From: Aestuarierythrobacter sp037968495
GTDB taxonomy: Bacteria; Pseudomonadota; Alphaproteobacteria; Sphingomonadales; Sphingomonadaceae
Reading direction: 5' to 3'
Length of the DNA: 44,954 nt
Assembly (NCBI GenBank): GCA_037968495.1
Contig: JBBKVP010000024.1
Coordinates: 1-44,954 of the forward strand
Part shown: positions 42,615-44,954 of the stretch, piece by piece
How positions within the stretch are numbered: the first letter of the stretch is position 1
Layout of the letters: each line of letters begins with the position of its first letter
Notes under the pieces: model-generated
The model's database searches: none
Seen by the model: the letters and a program-made list of their open reading frames with translations, nothing else
What the model was told of the DNA's origin: nothing
Made by a program: the position numbers and the translations under genes

Positions 42615-42955
42615 TGAGGGAATAAGGTGAGGGGTTCTGTTGCTAGGCCCCCTCAGGCCCCCGGAATCCGTTCTGTTGCCCGGTCGGTCCAACCGCGCTT
42701 AAGCTTTGTAAATTCAGGCCGTTAGGCCATCAAATTACGCAGCGAGAGCGAGTGCTTCATTATCGTTTGCACTTATGGTTTGTGAGCCTTGGACAGGTTA
42801 CTCAGCCTGGGCAAAAACCATGTCTTTCAACACACGTCGATCCTGGTTCGGCCCCGTCATTTAGACCCCGATAAAGGTCTAGGTGGTGGAGCCGCCGGGT
42901 ACTGCCCCCGGGTCCGCTGCGTCTATTACACATGGCCATTTATCGCCATATCCGG
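42615..42955 (-). ncRNA. ssrA: Circularly permuted two-piece tmRNA
   Basis: Read on the minus strand. The acceptor piece comes first (about 42955-42884): T-stem CCGGG/CCCGG around T-loop GGCAGTA, acceptor strand CGGCTCC, then ACCA ending at 42884. An intervening segment (42883-42856) with hairpin TAGACC/GGTCTA is followed by the coding piece from GGGGCCG at 42855. The acceptor helix pairs fully, with G3-U70, the alanine identity pair. ACATGG in the coding piece pairs with CCATGT in the acceptor piece (P2). The tag frame (42770-42735) encodes ANDNEALALAA and a TAA stop. A 3' hairpin GAGGGG/CCCCTC (42654-42629) closes the gene. The outer ends are approximate. tmRNA rescues stalled ribosomes and tags the product for proteolysis. 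mscL lies upstream on the same strand. Confidence 0.95.
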
Positions 42956-42991
42956 AAAAATCCGGCAGGACCTATATAGACGCTGCCGGAT
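42956..42991 (-). terminator. Rho-independent terminator after mscL
   Basis: On the minus strand ATCCGGCAG (42991-42983) pairs with CTGCCGGAT (42968-42960), followed by TTTTT (42960-42956). It lies about 50 bp after the mscL stop. The loop contains the predicted ssrA -10 element. Confidence 0.8.
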
Positions 42992-43000
42992 TAATTGGAA
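42973..43000 (-). promoter_or_regulatory. Possible ssrA promoter
   Basis: TTCCAA (43000-42995) and TATATA (42978-42973) are 16 bp apart, each a partial match to the sigma-70 boxes (three and four of six). The predicted start, near 42966, lies inside the 3' arm of the mscL terminator and shortly before the acceptor piece of ssrA. Low confidence; no transcription data. Confidence 0.35.
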
Positions 43001-43043
43001 GTGACCAAGCATCAGGCGCTTGGTTTTCCGTTATTTTCTCTAC

Positions 43044-43469
43044 TTATTTTTTCAGCAAATCACGGATTTCCGTGAGCAGCTCTGTATCGGTAGGTCCTGC
43101 GGCTGCAGCTTCCTTCGGCCCCTTCAGGCGCGCGGTAACCTTGTTGTTGTAACGAACCAGCATAAAGATGATGAAGGCCAGAATTAGGAAGTTGATGATG
43201 GCTGTTATGAAGGCGCCATAGCCCACCATAGCTGCGCCTGCTTCTTTCAGCGCCGCATAATCCGTCATCGAACCATCGTAGCCGGCAGGAGTGCTGAGAA
43301 GAAAGAAATAGTTCGAGAAATCCGCACCGCCAAAAAGTGCACCGACGACAGGCATGATCAGATCATCAGTTAATGACGACACGATAGTTGCGAACGCCCC
43401 GGCGATAATGACCGCGACGGCCAGTTCCATCACATTACCCTTGGCGATGAATTCCCTAAATTCTGACAA
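43044..43469 (-). CDS. mscL: Large-conductance mechanosensitive channel
   Basis: 141 residues. MscL opens under membrane tension during osmotic downshock. It begins MSEFREFIAKGNVMELAVAVIIAGAFATIVSS with the first membrane helix and pore residues. A second helix (about 85-108) follows, and a charged C-terminal helix ends ELLTEIRDLLKK. A good intrinsic terminator lies downstream. It is divergent from lemA. Confidence 0.97.
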   Translation of the reverse strand: MSEFREFIAKGNVMELAVAVIIAGAFATIVSSLTDDLIMPVVGALFGGADFSNYFFLLSTPAGYDGSMTDYAALKEAGAAMVGYGAFITAIINFLILAFIIFMLVRYNNKVTARLKGPKEAAAAGPTDTELLTEIRDLLKK

Positions 43470-43551
43470 CGTTACATTTCTTCCTCGGGCTTAGCCTCGA
43501 GTCGGACTGCTGCCACCAACCCCGCAATTACGCAAGATGACCCGACTTTCC

Positions 43552-43579
43552 TTGATTGGCGCGCTATCCGTGCTATCTT
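43552..43579 (+). promoter_or_regulatory. Possible lemA promoter
   Basis: TTGATT (43552-43557) and TATCTT (43574-43579) are 16 bp apart, each a partial match to the sigma-70 boxes. They lie about 35 bp before the lemA ATG. Prediction from sequence only. Confidence 0.35.
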
Positions 43580-43613
43580 GATAATACAGTTCACTTTGAA
43601 TGAGGGACCACCA

Positions 43614-44219
43614 ATGTCAGCCACTAAATCCTTCCGCCTCGCCTTTGCGGCGGCCGCATCGCTCGCGCTTGCCGCTTGCGGTATCAACTCGGTTCCAGCC
43701 GCCGAAGAAAATGCCAAGGCCAAATGGGCCGATGTGCAGGCAGCATTTCAGGAACGCGCAAACCTGATCCCGAACCTCGCAGAAGTCGCGAAGACCGCTT
43801 CCGAGCGTGAAGGCACGATCCTGACTGATGTTGTTGAAGCACGCGCGAAGGCAACCAGCGTCAACATTTCCTCTGACGAACTCGGTGATCCGGCCAAGAT
43901 GCAGGAATTTCAGGCTGCGCAAGGCCAGCTAAGCCAAGGTCTAGGCCGCTTGCTCGCCAGCTTCGAAGCCTATCCAACGATTGCCTCGACCACGAACTTC
44001 CAGATGCTGCAAAGCCAGCTCGAAGGTTCCGAGAACCGCATTCGTATCACCATTCGCGACTACAACGAAGCAGTCCGAAAATATAACACCACGATCCGCA
44101 CGTTCCCCGATACAATCGGCGCGAACATCATTCACGGCGCCGAACCAATGACGCCATATGAAAGCGTAACCGAAGGCGCAGAAGTCGCGCCAACACTGGA
44201 TATGTCGTCGGATAATTGA
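43614..44219 (+). CDS. LemA family lipoprotein
   Basis: 201 residues. The signal MSATKSFRLAFAAAASLALAACG has lipobox LAAC with Cys22, so the protein is probably lipid-anchored. The remainder is the helical LemA core (KWADVQAAFQERANLIPNLAEVAKTAS ... NRIRITIRDYNEAVRKYNTTIRTFPD). LemA function is unknown, but it is usually paired with TPM proteins, as here. The ATG at 43614 has GAGGGA six bases upstream. The TPM gene starts 19 bp after its stop. Confidence 0.9.
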   Translation: MSATKSFRLAFAAAASLALAACGINSVPAAEENAKAKWADVQAAFQERANLIPNLAEVAKTASEREGTILTDVVEARAKATSVNISSDELGDPAKMQEFQAAQGQLSQGLGRLLASFEAYPTIASTTNFQMLQSQLEGSENRIRITIRDYNEAVRKYNTTIRTFPDTIGANIIHGAEPMTPYESVTEGAEVAPTLDMSSDN

Positions 44220-44238
44220 TCGGAAAGACCGCGCCATA

Positions 44239-44954
44239 ATGCGCCTATTTGCAAAACTTGCCGCCTGCTTGGTGCTGCTCAGCGCAGTGCCGGCAGGCGC
44301 GCAGACTTTTCCCGAGCTTATAGGCCGGGTGGTCGACAATGCCGATATCATTCCGCCTGCCGAAGAGGCTGCTCTTGAGGCGAAGCTGGAGGCGCTGGAA
44401 ACACAGTCACAGCGCCAGCTAGTCGTAGCGACGGTCCCCGACCTACAGGGTTACGAGATTTCGGACTATGGCTACCAACTTGGGCGCGAATGGGCGCTTG
44501 GCGATGCCGAGCGCAACGACGGCGCCATCCTGCTGATTGCTCCCAGCGAGCGGAAAGCGCGCATTGAAGTGGGGTATGGCCTTGAGCCTTATCTGACTGA
44601 CGGTCTTTCCTCCTTAATCATGCAGCAGCAAATTTTGCCGCGTTTCAAGCAAGACGACTATCCCGGCGGCATCATGGCTGGCGCAGACTCGATTATCCAG
44701 CAGCTTCAGTTACCAGAAGAAGAGGCCCGACTGATCGCACAGCAAGCGAATCAGCAGCAATCGTCCGGTGGCGGCTTCCCGATTGGCGGACTGATCTGGA
44801 TTGCAGCGATCTTCTTCTTTTTCATCCTGCCAATGATGCGGCGCGGCGGACGCGGCCGTCGCGGGAATAGCGCGGTCGGTAACATCATCCTTTGGGAAGT
44901 CGGTTCAGCCATCGCCCGCGGCGCAATGAGCGGCGGCAGTGGTGGCGGCTGGGG
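44239..44954 (+). CDS. TPM domain protein, YgcG-like (3' end outside window)
   Basis: At least 238 residues, running off the right edge without a stop. The signal peptide MRLFAKLAACLVLLSAVPAGAQ is followed by a TPM (TLP18.3/Psb32/MOLO-1) domain at about 28-165 with GRVVDNADIIPPAEE, QLVVATVPDLQG, DGAILLIAPSERKARIEVGYGLEPYLTD. A membrane helix is at about 182-200, then a basic stretch and a Gly/Ser-rich tail (SGGSGGGWG). It follows lemA by 19 bp, the common pairing. The role in envelope repair or assembly is only inferred. The rest of the gene lies outside the window. Confidence 0.88.
   Translation, partial: MRLFAKLAACLVLLSAVPAGAQTFPELIGRVVDNADIIPPAEEAALEAKLEALETQSQRQLVVATVPDLQGYEISDYGYQLGREWALGDAERNDGAILLIAPSERKARIEVGYGLEPYLTDGLSSLIMQQQILPRFKQDDYPGGIMAGADSIIQQLQLPEEEARLIAQQANQQQSSGGGFPIGGLIWIAAIFFFFILPMMRRGGRGRRGNSAVGNIILWEVGSAIARGAMSGGSGGGW

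Noticed and set aside
43472..43723. Minus-strand open frame (83 codons) opposite the lemA start
   Set aside because: Overlaps the lemA signal peptide region and promoter; no ribosome site or domain.
1..44954. CRISPR arrays, insertion sequences, tRNA or rRNA genes
   Set aside because: I found no regularly spaced repeats, no transposase or integrase frame and no tRNA cloverleaf apart from the tRNA-like part of ssrA.

Overview
The window looks like a chromosomal segment of a Sphingomonadales alphaproteobacterium, most likely of the Erythrobacter/Altererythrobacter type. Base composition is moderately GC-rich. Several family signatures point the same way: the DnaA regulator HdaA, a DUF2794 protein, a circularly permuted two-piece tmRNA with an ANDN...ALAA tag, a single-parvulin SurA in an lptD-surA-pdxA-rsmA run, and purS/purQ as separate genes. 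I see no phage, insertion sequence, CRISPR array, rRNA or tRNA gene. Most of the window is core metabolism and envelope biogenesis, broken by short accessory stretches.

Layout. 0-5.7 kb: a membrane protein cut by the window edge, a double-module M16 peptidase lipoprotein, a hydrolase-OsmC fusion, and purS-purQ. 5.7-12.7 kb (minus strand): a membrane GGDEF-EAL protein, then glmU, a small lipoprotein, a vapBC toxin-antitoxin pair and glmS in one direction. The vapB promoter carries a twin palindrome and overlaps the stop codon of the lipoprotein gene. 12.7-16 kb: gph, an OprO/P-type porin preceded by a good Pho box, and an SDR enzyme with a strong terminator. 16-20.3 kb: a looser region with a PQQ-type sugar dehydrogenase lipoprotein, three small orphan genes, an MFS transporter and three copies of a small palindromic repeat. 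20.3-25.5 kb: a tight minus-strand run (DUF2066/HMA-like protein, hdaA, cysE, DUF2794) divergent from purM and a purN fused to a YjbR-like domain. 25.5-35.1 kb: a sulfotransferase, the minus run pepA-DUF2256-holC-ndk, and the divergent plus run lptD-surA-pdxA-rsmA. 35.1-41.8 kb: an orphan membrane protein, glcB, and an M20 hydrolase-astA-astB arginine catabolism operon. 41.8-44.95 kb: a CPBP protease, ssrA, mscL, and a lemA-TPM pair running off the right edge.

How the genes fit together. purS, purQ, purM and purN cover four steps of IMP synthesis in two separate clusters. glmS and glmU are the first and last enzymes of UDP-GlcNAc synthesis and flank the vapBC module. lptD and surA both serve outer-membrane assembly. 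astA and astB perform the first two steps of the arginine succinyltransferase pathway, and the coupled M20 hydrolase may supply the last step. Nothing here is clearly a large undescribed system. The observations most worth following are the vapBC control region, the Pho box, the PurN-YjbR fusion, the M20-astAB operon, the ssrA/mscL promoter-terminator overlap and the repeat family.
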